Assembly (NCBI GenBank): GCA_964362645.1
Contig: CAYIFC010000006.1
Coordinates: 1-24,131, forward strand
From: CAYIFC01 sp964362645
GTDB taxonomy: Bacteria > Patescibacteriota > Minisyncoccia > Phycocordibacterales > JACOZG01
DNA length: 24,131 nt
Direction of reading: 5' to 3'
Of the stretch, positions 1 through 7,653 are shown in pieces. The position numbers and the translations under genes were made by a program. The notes beneath the pieces are model-generated. The model made no database searches. It was given only the letters and a program-made list of their open reading frames with translations, and was not told where the DNA came from. Position 1 is the stretch's first letter; the number at the start of each line of letters is the position of its first letter.

Positions 1-426
1 TTTTATTCTTTTATTTTTATTGTCATTACTATTCTTGTAATCTTCCAAGCTGGAGTGGTCGTTGGCGGGCGCAAGGCATCTTTTGCACATCGCTTTGGCG
101 ACAATTTTGAAAGAAACTTCAGAGACCCTCGCGGTGGAGGCTTGATGCCCAAAGGGATGCCTCTAGGCACAGATACACCAGGCGGGCATGGGGCAGTCGG
201 ACAAATTGTAAGTATCGCCCTTCCCCATGTTGTTGTCGCTGGGCCAGACAATCTTGAAAAGACCATTATTATCAGTACGGATACGCGCATTCGCGAATTT
301 CGGTCAGAGCTAACCCCCAACGATCTTGAAGTTGGAGACTTTATTATTGTTCTCGGAACTCCCAATGATGAGGGTCAGGTTGAGGCCAAACTCATTCGCT
401 TGGCGCCACCCCCACCACAGTTATGA
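1..426 (+). CDS. Small membrane-anchored protein with OB-like C-terminal domain (5' truncated)
   Basis: The reading frame is open from base 1, so the gene begins upstream of the window. The first visible residues form a hydrophobic helix (FIVITILVIFQAG), followed by a Gly/Met-rich linker and a soluble C-terminal domain of about 75 residues that runs from HGAVGQIVSI to EAKLIRLAP. That domain's pattern of short beta strands, with GD-F-IIVLG near the end, resembles DUF5666/OB-fold proteins often found next to CPR efflux genes. A GTG at 55 could be read as a start, but it would cut the membrane helix, so I prefer the longer partial frame. The stop overlaps the next ATG (ATGA), which indicates translational coupling to the exporter genes. 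The function is unknown; a periplasm-facing accessory protein of the exporter is inference. Confidence 0.7.
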   Translation, partial: FYSFIFIVITILVIFQAGVVVGGRKASFAHRFGDNFERNFRDPRGGGLMPKGMPLGTDTPGGHGAVGQIVSIALPHVVVAGPDNLEKTIIISTDTRIREFRSELTPNDLEVGDFIIVLGTPNDEGQVEAKLIRLAPPPPQL

Positions 427-2015
427 AAAAATTTATTCGAAAACCTAAAACTTGGATTATTGCTCTTGCCCTGGTCGGACTATCTTATGGATTATTTCAG
501 ATCTTCAGCACCAGTGAAGAAGAGACTAGATATATTCTCGCGACGGTGGAGCGAGGATCAATCATTTTTTCTATTAGTGGCACAGGGCAAGTATCTGCTT
601 CCAATCAGGTCGATATTTCTGCTAAAGCGTCAGGAGATCTTATCTATATTAATGTAAAAGCGGGGCAGGAGGTCAAGACTGGCGCGCTGATTGCTCAAAT
701 TGATGCCGGCGATGCTCTCTACGAACTCGAGACGGCAAAACTTTCATATGAGGAACTAATCACTGTCGACGATGACGAATTGCGTGACGCGGAAGATGCC
801 GTAGAAGAAGCCGAGATAAACTTGAAAGACGCATATGTGGATGGGCGAGCAACTCTGGCTTCGGCTGCGACCAATATGTCTGATGTAATTGCAGACCTAG
901 ATGATCTGTTTGATGGCTACCTAAGTGATAGTCGTTTCGCATTTAGTAAAACGGAAAAAGAATACATCGATCGAGCGCAAAAGGCCTGGTATAGCACAGA
1001 TGATCTTCTGGATGATTTTTCAAAGACTTATCGAGCGGTTTCGAACAAAACAAGTGATAAAGATATCGAATTAATGATTACTGACGCAAACAAAATCGCC
1101 AATTCAGTGGCTCAAGCCGCAAAGTATACTAAGGATGCCGTTATATACCTTCGTGATCATGAAGATAATGAAAGCACTACTGCTGATGAGGCCTACACTA
1201 CGGTGAGCGAATTGGTAACAACAATTAACGCAACAGTCTCCGAAACACTTTCCGCTAGAAATACACTGACTGATGCTAAGAGGACACTTGATAATACCCA
1301 AGACGACTTACAAGAATTAAGGGATGGCCCTGATACCTTGGATGTCCGGGCGGAAGAACTTTCTTTAAAACAGAAACAGAGTTCATATGCAGATTACTTT
1401 ATCCGCGCTCCCTTTGACGGAATTATTGCTTCTGTCGATGGCAAGAAGGGTCAAAATGTAAATAGCGCAACAACCATAGCGACCATTATCACAAAGCAAA
1501 AGATTGCCGAGATTTCACTTAATGAGGTAGACGTGGCAAAAGTTGAAGTTGGGCAGAAAGCAACGCTGACGTTCGACGCGCTTGAAAATCTTACTATCAC
1601 AGGGGAAGTGATTGAAGTTGATCTGGTTGGAACAGTTAGTCAGGGCGTGGTTAATTACAATGTAAGGGTTGGTTTTGATGTTGATGATGAGCAAGTAAGA
1701 TCGGGTATGACAGTCAGTGCGGATATTATTGTGGAAATGAAGCAAGATGTTCTAATTGTCCCAAATAGTGTTATAAAAAACCGAGGAGACATTACCTATG
1801 TCGAAACATTTAGTAAAGAACTTTCTCAATCAAAAGTTGAAACGGGTCTATCAAACGATACTCATACGGAAATTGTTTCCGGTCTCAATGAGGGAGATGT
1901 TGTGGTCACAAAAACCATCACAGGAGAAGCCGTATCTGCCACGGTTCAAGCTCCAAGTTTATTTGGTGGTGGGGGAGTGCGAGGGACTGGAGGAGGAGTT
2001 AGAATTCCTCGTTGA
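423..2015 (+). CDS. MacA/HlyD-like periplasmic adaptor subunit of ABC exporter
   Basis: The 530-residue protein has an N-terminal membrane anchor (about residues 9-28), then a split biotinyl-lipoyl domain: first half at about residues 40-105 (ISGTGQVSASNQVDISAKAS, VKAGQEVKTGALIAQIDAG), second half at about 322-365 (IRAPFDGIIASVDGKKGQNV). Between them lies a long charged, heptad-rich helical hairpin of roughly 200 residues, longer than in E. coli MacA. A beta-barrel and a membrane-proximal domain follow, and a Gly/Arg-rich tail (GGGGVRGTGGGVRIPR) closes the protein. It starts in an ATGA overlap with the upstream gene and is followed 6 nt later by the ATPase gene. Membrane-fusion proteins of this family link a MacB-type transporter to an outer channel or the cell surface. 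The substrate cannot be told from sequence. The role in a monoderm-like CPR envelope is uncertain. Confidence 0.9.
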   Translation: MKKFIRKPKTWIIALALVGLSYGLFQIFSTSEEETRYILATVERGSIIFSISGTGQVSASNQVDISAKASGDLIYINVKAGQEVKTGALIAQIDAGDALYELETAKLSYEELITVDDDELRDAEDAVEEAEINLKDAYVDGRATLASAATNMSDVIADLDDLFDGYLSDSRFAFSKTEKEYIDRAQKAWYSTDDLLDDFSKTYRAVSNKTSDKDIELMITDANKIANSVAQAAKYTKDAVIYLRDHEDNESTTADEAYTTVSELVTTINATVSETLSARNTLTDAKRTLDNTQDDLQELRDGPDTLDVRAEELSLKQKQSSYADYFIRAPFDGIIASVDGKKGQNVNSATTIATIITKQKIAEISLNEVDVAKVEVGQKATLTFDALENLTITGEVIEVDLVGTVSQGVVNYNVRVGFDVDDEQVRSGMTVSADIIVEMKQDVLIVPNSVIKNRGDITYVETFSKELSQSKVETGLSNDTHTEIVSGLNEGDVVVTKTITGEAVSATVQAPSLFGGGGVRGTGGGVRIPR

Positions 2016-2021
2016 AAGAAT

Positions 2022-2735
2022 ATGATTCAGGTAAAAGAAATAAAAAAAACATATAAGGTCGGAGACAATGAAAAACTGCAAGCCCTTAAGGGTGTGAGTT
2101 TTACTGTGGATGATGGTGAATTTGTTGCAATCATGGGTCCGTCCGGATCCGGTAAATCAACGCTCATGCACATTTTAGGCTGTCTCGATACACCAACTTC
2201 TGGCCAATATTTACTTGATGGCAGAGATGTTTCCAGTTTGTCTGATGATGAACTGGCTGATATTAGGAGAGACAAAATAGGTTTTGTTTTTCAATCCTTC
2301 AATCTTTTACCTCGAACGACGGTACTTCGAAATACTATGTTGCCACTCATGTATGCTGGAATAAAAGAAGAGGAACGAAAGGAGCGAGCAATAACTGCTC
2401 TAAAATCTGCCGGGATGACTGAAACTCACTTTGATCATCTTTCCAACCAGCTTTCCGGCGGACAAATCCAGCGTGTCGCCATCTCGCGCGCCCTGGTGAA
2501 TAACCCGTCACTCATTCTGGCCGATGAACCAACAGGAAATCTTGATACCAAGACTGGAGAAATTGTTCTCGGAACTTTTCAAAAACTAAATGAAGAATAC
2601 GGACGGACAATTATCCTTATCACCCACGAACATGAGGTTGCAGAATATGCAACAAGAATTATTTCCATCAGAGATGGACTTATCGTTGAGGATAAAAAGC
2701 ATAGTCAAAAAAGAGTAAGTCGGGCGCAAATATGA
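2022..2735 (+). CDS. MacB/LolD-type ABC transporter ATP-binding protein
   Basis: The 237-residue ATPase shows every ABC motif: Walker A GPSGSGKST (residues 39-47), a Q-loop in FVFQSFNLLP, the signature LSGGQIQRVAISRAL, Walker B LILADEPTGNLD, and an H-loop in ILITHEHE. Length and motif spelling match the MacB/LolD (lipoprotein and antibiotic exporter) subfamily. It sits between the adaptor and the permease and its stop overlaps the permease start (ATGA at 2732), so the three are one operon. It would energise export or mechanotransmission by the FtsX-like permease. The C-terminal tail is Lys/Arg rich. Confidence 0.95.
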   Translation: MIQVKEIKKTYKVGDNEKLQALKGVSFTVDDGEFVAIMGPSGSGKSTLMHILGCLDTPTSGQYLLDGRDVSSLSDDELADIRRDKIGFVFQSFNLLPRTTVLRNTMLPLMYAGIKEEERKERAITALKSAGMTETHFDHLSNQLSGGQIQRVAISRALVNNPSLILADEPTGNLDTKTGEIVLGTFQKLNEEYGRTIILITHEHEVAEYATRIISIRDGLIVEDKKHSQKRVSRAQI

Positions 2736-3955
2736 AAATCTACGACATATTCCATGAAACATATTCTGCCCTATCGGCTAACAAAGTAAGGTCAAGCCTT
2801 ACGATCCTTGGCATTGTGATCGGCATCAGTTCTGTCATAGCCATGGTTTCTATTGGGAACGGCGCCCAAGGGTCTATTGAGTCGAGCATCCAGTCAGCAG
2901 GCTCAAATCTAATTACGGTAACACCGGGCGCCCAACAAGGGCAGGGATTCCAAGTTAGTTCTGGCAGAGGGTCTGCCCGTACCCTTACGCCGGAAGATGG
3001 AGAAGCGATTGCCAGTGGAATATCTCTAGTTGAGGCAGTTTCTCCCGAACTTTCAAGCCGCTACCAGGTAACCGCCAAGGGTACAAATACTAATACTTCT
3101 GTGGTAGGAGTTGGTTCACTTTATCCTGAAGTCCGAAATGTAGAAGTAGAAGAAGGTTCGTGGGTAACAGAACAGAATCTTCGTAGCTTATCTAAGGTGG
3201 CCATTTTGGGTCCGACAACAAGTACCGATCTATTTGGTGAAGGTGTTTCTCCTATCGAACAAACGATTCGCATCAATAATATTCAATTTAAAGTCATTGG
3301 AGTTACTGTTTCTAAGGGCGGGACAGGTTTTAATAATCAAGATGATATGATTTTTATTCCACTTACTTCGGCACAAAGATTTCTGGCGGGTGATTCGTAC
3401 ATCTCAAGTCTTAGTGTTAAGGTTGTTGACGCCGAATCCATGTCACAAGTTCAGCAAGAAATCACGGATCTTCTTCTAGATCGGCACAACATCACTGATC
3501 CGGCAGCAGCAGATTTCAGCACATTCAATCAAGCTGATCTTACGGCGGCGGTGTCTACTGTTACGCAGACGTTCACCATTCTTCTTGGCTCTGTCGCCGG
3601 TATCTCGCTCCTCGTTGGCGGTATCGGGATCATGAACATGATGCTTACAACGGTAACGGAACGAACGCGAGAGATCGGACTTCGTAAGGCGATAGGCGCA
3701 AAAAGAAAAGATATTAATCGCCAGTTTCTTGTTGAAGCGATTGTTCTCACTTTATTGGGCGGTTTAGTTGGAATTATTTTGGGCTGGGCAATATCATTTA
3801 CCATCACTTATTTTGGGATTCTTCAAACAGAGGTCACCGTGTCTTCCGTACTGCTTGCCTTCGGTGTTTCCGCCAGTATTGGTATAGTATTCGGATATTA
3901 TCCTGCACGTCGAGCGGCTCGATTAAATCCGATTGACGCGCTCAGATACGAGTAA
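2732..3955 (+). CDS. MacB/FtsX-type ABC transporter permease
   Basis: The 407-residue protein has the MacB layout: an N-terminal membrane segment (about residues 20-43, SSLTILGIVIGISSVIAMVS), a large extracytoplasmic domain (about 45-270), and three C-terminal transmembrane helices (about 285-310, 335-360, 370-390). The FtsX-domain segment GGIGIMNMMLTTVTERTREI, followed by GLRKAIGAKR, is diagnostic. The C terminus (PARRAARLNPIDALRYE) is the classic MacB ending. It is a half-transporter without a fused ATPase, which is supplied by the preceding gene. Together with the adaptor this is a MacAB-like exporter. The substrate is unknown; peptides, lipids or small toxins are possible by family analogy. 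Confidence 0.95.
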   Translation: MKIYDIFHETYSALSANKVRSSLTILGIVIGISSVIAMVSIGNGAQGSIESSIQSAGSNLITVTPGAQQGQGFQVSSGRGSARTLTPEDGEAIASGISLVEAVSPELSSRYQVTAKGTNTNTSVVGVGSLYPEVRNVEVEEGSWVTEQNLRSLSKVAILGPTTSTDLFGEGVSPIEQTIRINNIQFKVIGVTVSKGGTGFNNQDDMIFIPLTSAQRFLAGDSYISSLSVKVVDAESMSQVQQEITDLLLDRHNITDPAAADFSTFNQADLTAAVSTVTQTFTILLGSVAGISLLVGGIGIMNMMLTTVTERTREIGLRKAIGAKRKDINRQFLVEAIVLTLLGGLVGIILGWAISFTITYFGILQTEVTVSSVLLAFGVSASIGIVFGYYPARRAARLNPIDALRYE

Positions 3956-3985
3956 ATTATCCCAAAAGATTGTTCCCAGCTCTGG

Positions 3986-3991
3986 TATAAT
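3986..3991 (+). promoter_or_regulatory. Extended -10 promoter box
   Basis: TATAAT is preceded by TGG, giving an extended -10 (TGGTATAAT). No convincing -35 is visible. The predicted transcription start falls about 7 nt downstream, on or next to the ATG at 3999, so that ATG would be leaderless. Confidence 0.6.
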
Positions 3992-3998
3992 TAATTAA

Positions 3999-4322
3999 AT
4001 GATCCGTTTTAGTGATTATTTTCTCAACAATGGGACTATGGTAAAAATAAAGACAGCAAAACAGATGGAGCGGCATTTGAAGGGGATGGCTAATCACTAC
4101 CGGATTGAAATTTTGTTGTTTGTTGCGGGTAACGAAAGAGCAACTTTGGATGACATTGTTAAGTTCCTTGGTGCTAATGAAAAGACTATTGGCGAACATA
4201 CGCGTAGACTGTTTGCCGCCGGGCTGGTAAATAAAAAATATCGCGGTAAATTTGTAGAACACTCACTGTCGCCATACGGCAAGACCTTCGTCCGATTTCT
4301 GCAATCATTCCAAAAGATTTAA
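3999..4322 (+). CDS. Small winged-helix (ArsR-like) transcriptional regulator
   Basis: The 107-residue protein contains a compact winged-helix fold: MANHYRIEILLFVAGN (helix 1), TLDDIVKFLGANEKTIGEHTRRLFAAGLV (helices 2 and 3, recognition helix near KTIGEHTRRL), and a wing in KKYRGKFVEHSLSPYGKTFV. This is the ArsR/MarR-like arrangement of one-domain regulators. No metal-binding cysteines are seen. Two starts are possible: ATG 3999, which fits a leaderless mRNA from the TATAAT at 3986, or ATG 4038, which gives a 94-residue protein starting MVKIKTAKQM; neither has a good Shine-Dalgarno sequence. The targets are unknown, and it is transcribed separately from the exporter operon. Confidence 0.8.
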   Translation: MIRFSDYFLNNGTMVKIKTAKQMERHLKGMANHYRIEILLFVAGNERATLDDIVKFLGANEKTIGEHTRRLFAAGLVNKKYRGKFVEHSLSPYGKTFVRFLQSFQKI

Positions 4323-4334
4323 TAAAACATACTT

Positions 4335-4350
4335 ACAAACTGGAGTTTGT
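4335..4350 (+). other. Small hairpin in intergenic gap
   Basis: A perfect 6-bp stem (ACAAAC/GTTTGT) with a TGGA loop lies between the winged-helix gene and the next gene. There is no run of T after it, so it is at best a weak terminator or processing signal. Confidence 0.3.
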
Positions 4351-4376
4351 TGGTGTATTAAAAACAAGTAAAATCT

Positions 4377-5018
4377 ATGAAACTAAAGTTTAAATATGAC
4401 AGAGCGAAGGATGTTTGGTGTTTGGTGAATAAGGGGAAGAGTTCCAATAATTCTCCTAATCCAACCAAGCAATACGAGCAGTTGGTGGCGGTGGTGGGCG
4501 AGAACGCGAGTGAGGAGTCGGTGGTCGGTTTTATTGATCAGTACCTCGCTGGTAATAATATTGATATTGATGGATATGTAGCTAAGTATCAGGCAGATTG
4601 GGAAGCGGTTGCGGCTGAGTATAAAAAAATTGCGGAAGAAATATTTAAAGTATCACTACCGAGCGATATTAGCGCGTACCTCACCATCAACAGTCGTTGC
4701 CCGTACAGCATCCAAGACAATTATTTTTACGTCTCGGTGCCTACTCAGGCGTCTAACTTAACGGTAATGCATGAGCTTTGGCACTTTTATACTTGGTACG
4801 GTCTAGGAGCAGATCAGGAAGAGAAGATAGGACAGAAAAAGTATAATGATCTGAAAGAAGCCCTCACGGTTCTGCTTAATATTGAGTGTGCCGATTTGCT
4901 GCCAGAAGGAGTACAAGACAAGGGCTACCCCCAACACCAAGATCTTCGAGCACAAATTACCGAATTTTGGGGCCAAGAAAAAGACATCCGTAAGTTGTGG
5001 GGTATAATAAATTTATGA
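4377..5018 (+). CDS. Putative zinc metalloprotease with HELWH motif
   Basis: The 213-residue soluble protein belongs to no family I can name. Residues 132-136 are HELWH, a HExxH zinc motif, flanked by hydrophobic strand and helix segments (ASNLTVM before, FYTWYGLG after). Glu161 in KEALTVLL, 25 residues after the second His, could be the third ligand as in gluzincins. The N terminus MKLKFKYDRAKDVWCLVNKG is distinctive and partly recurs in a scrap at 7056. There is no signal peptide or membrane segment, so it is probably cytoplasmic. It is preceded by an AT-rich gap and overlaps the next gene's start by 4 nt. Metal binding and peptidase activity are inferred from the motif only. Confidence 0.7.
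   Translation: MKLKFKYDRAKDVWCLVNKGKSSNNSPNPTKQYEQLVAVVGENASEESVVGFIDQYLAGNNIDIDGYVAKYQADWEAVAAEYKKIAEEIFKVSLPSDISAYLTINSRCPYSIQDNYFYVSVPTQASNLTVMHELWHFYTWYGLGADQEEKIGQKKYNDLKEALTVLLNIECADLLPEGVQDKGYPQHQDLRAQITEFWGQEKDIRKLWGIINL
5003..5008 (+). promoter_or_regulatory. -10 box for leaderless start at 5015
   Basis: TATAAT sits exactly 6 nt upstream of the ATG at 5015, inside the last codons of the preceding gene. The expected transcription start coincides with the start codon. Confidence 0.5.
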
Positions 5019-5290
5019 CAAATAAGGCGATAGCGGGTGGTGTGGTGCATGGGGTGCCGGCGGATTTGAGGAAGGCCTTGACTTCGGCCCCTGCTGCGCT
5101 GGCCGCTTGGCAAGACATTACGCCGCTGGCGCGGAATGAGTGGATTTGCTGGATCGAATCTGTTAAAAAACAAGAAACGAGAGATAGTCATGTAAGAAGG
5201 CTGGTGGAAGAATTGGTCGAAGGCAAGCGTCGCCCCTGCTGCTGGGCCGGTTGCCCGCACCTTGGTAAGAAGAAGGTATCGAAGAAATGA
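5015..5290 (+). CDS. YdeI/OmpD-associated (OmdA) family protein
   Basis: The 91-residue protein has the compact YdeI/OmpD-associated pattern: DLRKALTSAPAALAAWQDITPLARNEWICWIESVKKQETRDSHVRRLVEELVEGKRRP. The PLARNEWICWIESVKKQETR core is typical of this family, whose role (linked to bacteriocin or peptide resistance in some species) is poorly known. The ATG at 5015 is chosen because TATAAT lies 6 nt upstream and because it begins the family's usual N terminus. The short C terminus carries CCWAGCPHLGKK, with two cysteines and a histidine. It ends in an ATGA overlap with the next gene at 5287, so the two are probably co-translated. Confidence 0.75.
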   Translation: MTNKAIAGGVVHGVPADLRKALTSAPAALAAWQDITPLARNEWICWIESVKKQETRDSHVRRLVEELVEGKRRPCCWAGCPHLGKKKVSKK

Positions 5291-5931
5291 GAAAAATTAT
5301 TAAAATAGGAGTTGGGGTAATTATCTTAGCGGTAGTTTTTATTGCCACCATTTTGGCGGTCATAAATTTCGAAACGAAAAAATATATTTGGGACGATATC
5401 GATAAAGTTCCGCCGACGGAGGTGGCGGTTATTTTGGGCGCGGCGATCATGCGGGACGGTAGCCTCTCGCCGGTCTTGATTGACCGCGTTGAGACGGCGC
5501 TAAAATTGTACGAAGCCCAGAAAGTGGCGAAGATTTTGGTCACTGGCGACAATAGTAGTTTGGCCCACAACGAAGTTAATCCAGTTAGATTGTATTTGCT
5601 TGATAAAGGTATTCCAGACGAAAATATTTTTCTCGATCACGCGGGTTTTGATACTTATAGTAGTATGTACCGCGCGCGCGATATCTTTTTAGCCAACACT
5701 ATGACGATTGTAACCCAATCATTCCATTTGCCGCGATCGGTGTTTATCGCTCGAGCGCTGGGTTTGAAGGCGTATGGTTTGAGCGCCGATAACGGTCATT
5801 ATAAATTCCGCAACTATGTCCGCGAAATGTTGGCTAATGTTAAAGCGGTGGCCGATCTAATCTTAAAGAGAGAGCCAAAATACCTAGGCGAAGCCATACC
5901 ACTAACCGGCGACACTACGAGTAATCCGTAA
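5287..5931 (+). CDS. SanA/YdcF (DUF218) family membrane protein
   Basis: The 214-residue protein has one N-terminal membrane helix (about residues 6-27) and a DUF218 domain (about 45-185). Typical elements are VAVILGAAIMRDGSLSPVLIDR, ALKLYEAQKVAKILVTGDNS, NEVNPVRLYLLDKGIPDENI and TIVTQSFHLPRSVFIARALG. SanA and ElyC relatives affect envelope barrier function and glycan-lipid metabolism; the precise reaction is not established. Length is normal for SanA-like proteins. It is translationally coupled to the YdeI-like gene and followed by a new promoter at 5960. Confidence 0.85.
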   Translation: MRKIIKIGVGVIILAVVFIATILAVINFETKKYIWDDIDKVPPTEVAVILGAAIMRDGSLSPVLIDRVETALKLYEAQKVAKILVTGDNSSLAHNEVNPVRLYLLDKGIPDENIFLDHAGFDTYSSMYRARDIFLANTMTIVTQSFHLPRSVFIARALGLKAYGLSADNGHYKFRNYVREMLANVKAVADLILKREPKYLGEAIPLTGDTTSNP

Positions 5932-5959
5932 TTTAACTATGAGCACACGTGACAATTAG

Positions 5960-6000
5960 TTGACAATTGAATGCAGGTTGGTTTACAATTGGTTTACAAT
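5960..6000 (+). promoter_or_regulatory. Promoter with duplicated -10 repeat
   Basis: TTGACA (5960-5965), an 18-nt spacer and TACAAT (5984-5989) form a good sigma70-like promoter. The 11-bp unit containing TACAAT is tandemly duplicated, giving a second TACAAT at 5995-6000, one base before the ATG at 6002. A further GACAATT repeat lies at 5951. The direct repeats could also be an operator, possibly for the winged-helix domain of the gene itself (inference). Confidence 0.6.
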
Positions 6001-6001
6001 T

Positions 6002-7066
6002 ATGTTAACAAAAGAGGAAGTCCTAAAAACGGCTAAAGATAAGGGTAAATTGTATTCAAGGGACCTGGTAGACCAATTTAAGGTATCCCGACAGTACGCC
6101 AATGTCTTTATTTCGATGCTTGTGGGAGAAAACAGGCTTATTAAACTTGGTTCAACCAAGAGGGCTTTTTACATACTTCCAGAGTACGCCCGAGCGCATC
6201 AAGAAATTTTTCCTACCAAATATGTTAAGTCATTCAAGAACGAAGGACTTGAGGAGCACAAAGTTCTGATTCAAATTGAAGAGACTTTCCCGACCCTTAA
6301 AAATCTCCCCGAAAATGTTAAAAGCATCTTTACTTATGCATTTTCAGAAATGCTTAACAATGCTATTGAGCATTCGCAGTCTGTTCGCGTAAGCGTAGAA
6401 GTTTCAATAACAAAAGACGTTTTCACTTTTGTGATCCAAGACTCTGGTATTGGTGTTTTTCGTAACGTGATGCAAAAGAAGGGGCTGAAGTCGGAGCTTG
6501 AAGCAATCCAGGATATCCTGAAAGGTAAGACAACCACAATGCCCAAATCGCATTCCGGCGAAGGGATTTTCTTTACTTCAAAAGCGGCAGATATTTTTAC
6601 TCTTGATAGTTTTGGGCATAAACTTACGGTGAATAATGAAATACCCGATGTTTTTGTTGAGACGATCGGAAAAATCAAAAAAGGGACGCGAGTTATCTTT
6701 AAAATATCATCCAAATCTACAAGACACTTAAACGACGTGTTTAGCAAATACACTAATCTCACAGACGAAAGTGGTTACGGTTTCGATAAGACCGAAATAA
6801 GGGTAAAGCTCTATACCTTGGGTGGAGTCCATATTTCTCGCTCGCAAGCTCGACGAGTATTGTCTGGTCTCGAAAAGTTTAAGATCGTAGTTTTTGATTT
6901 CGATAATGTCTCCACTGTCGGTCAAGCTTTTGCCGACGAAATTTTTCGTGTTTTTAATAATAAATATCCAAATATTAAACTAGAGGTGGAAAATATGTCT
7001 GAAGGGGTCAAGTTTATGGTTGAACGAGCACAGAATGAGGCGAAAAGGTCACAAAATGAAAATTAA
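6002..7066 (+). CDS. Winged-helix / HATPase / STAS-like (DUF4325) fusion regulator
   Basis: I use the ATG at 6002 rather than the upstream TTG at 5960, because 5960 is the -35 hexamer; the product is 354 residues. Three modules are visible. An N-terminal helix-turn-helix/winged helix (about 1-60) contains YSRDLVDQFKVSRQYANVFI. A GHKL ATPase (about 80-240) has N-box EMLNNAIEH (116-124), G1 DSGIGVF (147-153) and a G2-like HSGEGIFFTSKAAD (184-197). A STAS-like DUF4325 domain (about 275-345) has SRSQARRVLSGLEKFK and GQAFADEIFRVF. GHKL and STAS domains usually act as separate kinase and anti-anti-sigma partners; here both are joined to a DNA-binding domain. The likely role is a one-protein switch for transcription. 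The signal and targets are unknown. Confidence 0.85.
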   Translation: MLTKEEVLKTAKDKGKLYSRDLVDQFKVSRQYANVFISMLVGENRLIKLGSTKRAFYILPEYARAHQEIFPTKYVKSFKNEGLEEHKVLIQIEETFPTLKNLPENVKSIFTYAFSEMLNNAIEHSQSVRVSVEVSITKDVFTFVIQDSGIGVFRNVMQKKGLKSELEAIQDILKGKTTTMPKSHSGEGIFFTSKAADIFTLDSFGHKLTVNNEIPDVFVETIGKIKKGTRVIFKISSKSTRHLNDVFSKYTNLTDESGYGFDKTEIRVKLYTLGGVHISRSQARRVLSGLEKFKIVVFDFDNVSTVGQAFADEIFRVFNNKYPNIKLEVENMSEGVKFMVERAQNEAKRSQNEN

Positions 7067-7109
7067 GTTTAAATACCATAGAGCGAACAGTGATAAAATG
7101 GGAGATTAA
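7056..7109 (+). pseudogene. Possible remnant of a HELWH-type gene start
   Basis: A 17-codon frame reads MKIKFKYHRANSDKMGD. Its first ten residues closely match the N terminus of the HELWH protein at 4377 (MKLKFKYDRA). It overlaps the end of the fusion-regulator gene in another frame and stops at once, so it looks like a truncated duplicate. It is too short for a firm call; a chance or convergent match cannot be excluded. Confidence 0.35.
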
Positions 7110-7597
7110 AACAGGCGGCCGACGATTGAGCCGATGGCAATCGCACAACCTCCGACGAGCACCATTCGGGCCATATTTCGCCACGGACTAGTTTTCGAAA
7201 CTCTAGCGCCAAAGAGTCCCAGTAGTAATAAAACAAAGAGCGACAGACCGATCGAAGTCCAGAAAGCCGCTTTTGCTGGTAAAATAACGTAAGGGAAAAG
7301 GGGGATAAATCCTGAAATTAAATATGAGATAAACATAATTAGAGCGTCCCAATAAGGACGTTTAGTAATGTCGTCGCGGTGACGTTCGTAGGTCTCGGCT
7401 GATGATTCGGAGAGGAAACTGCCCGCACCCATCGAAATAGCTTCAACAAAAATAAGAATCGTGCCAGTGGCAAGTATCGCTTGGCCTGTTACACCGGCTA
7501 CGGCGATGCCGGAGAGTAGACCCACGGTAGAGACGAGGCTATCTTCCACCCCAAAAACGAAGTTACGGTAGTAGGAAGAGTTGCTAGTTAGATTCAT
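7106..7597 (-). CDS. VIT1/CCC1-family metal transporter
   Basis: The 163-residue integral membrane protein has the VIT1/CCC1 pattern: NFVFGVEDSLVSTVGLLSGIAVAG (first helix with the conserved acidic VFG-DxLVS region), then EAISMGAGSFLSESSAETY with the conserved MGAGSFLS, then three C-terminal helices. Relatives move Fe2+ or Mn2+ into vacuoles or out of the cytoplasm. At 163 residues it is a short version with little cytoplasmic metal-binding domain. It is the first minus-strand gene of the window, converging on the gene ending at 7066 and diverging from the M14 operon. Its ATG lies 6 nt after a TATAAT, so the mRNA is probably leaderless. Confidence 0.85.
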   Translation of the reverse strand: MNLTSNSSYYRNFVFGVEDSLVSTVGLLSGIAVAGVTGQAILATGTILIFVEAISMGAGSFLSESSAETYERHRDDITKRPYWDALIMFISYLISGFIPLFPYVILPAKAAFWTSIGLSLFVLLLLGLFGARVSKTSPWRNMARMVLVGGCAIAIGSIVGRLF

Positions 7598-7603
7598 AAG
7601 GTA

Positions 7604-7609
7604 ATTATA
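7604..7609 (-). promoter_or_regulatory. -10 box for minus-strand leaderless start at 7597
   Basis: Read on the minus strand the bases are TATAAT preceded by GGGG, 6 nt before the ATG. No clear -35 is seen. Confidence 0.55.
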
Positions 7610-7653
7610 CCCCTTGTTTGAGGCTGGGGATAATTTGTGCTAAGGTGGGAAGT

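Noticed and set aside
6334..6762. A 142-residue minus-strand frame
   Set aside because: It is antisense to the conserved HATPase domain and has no supporting signals.
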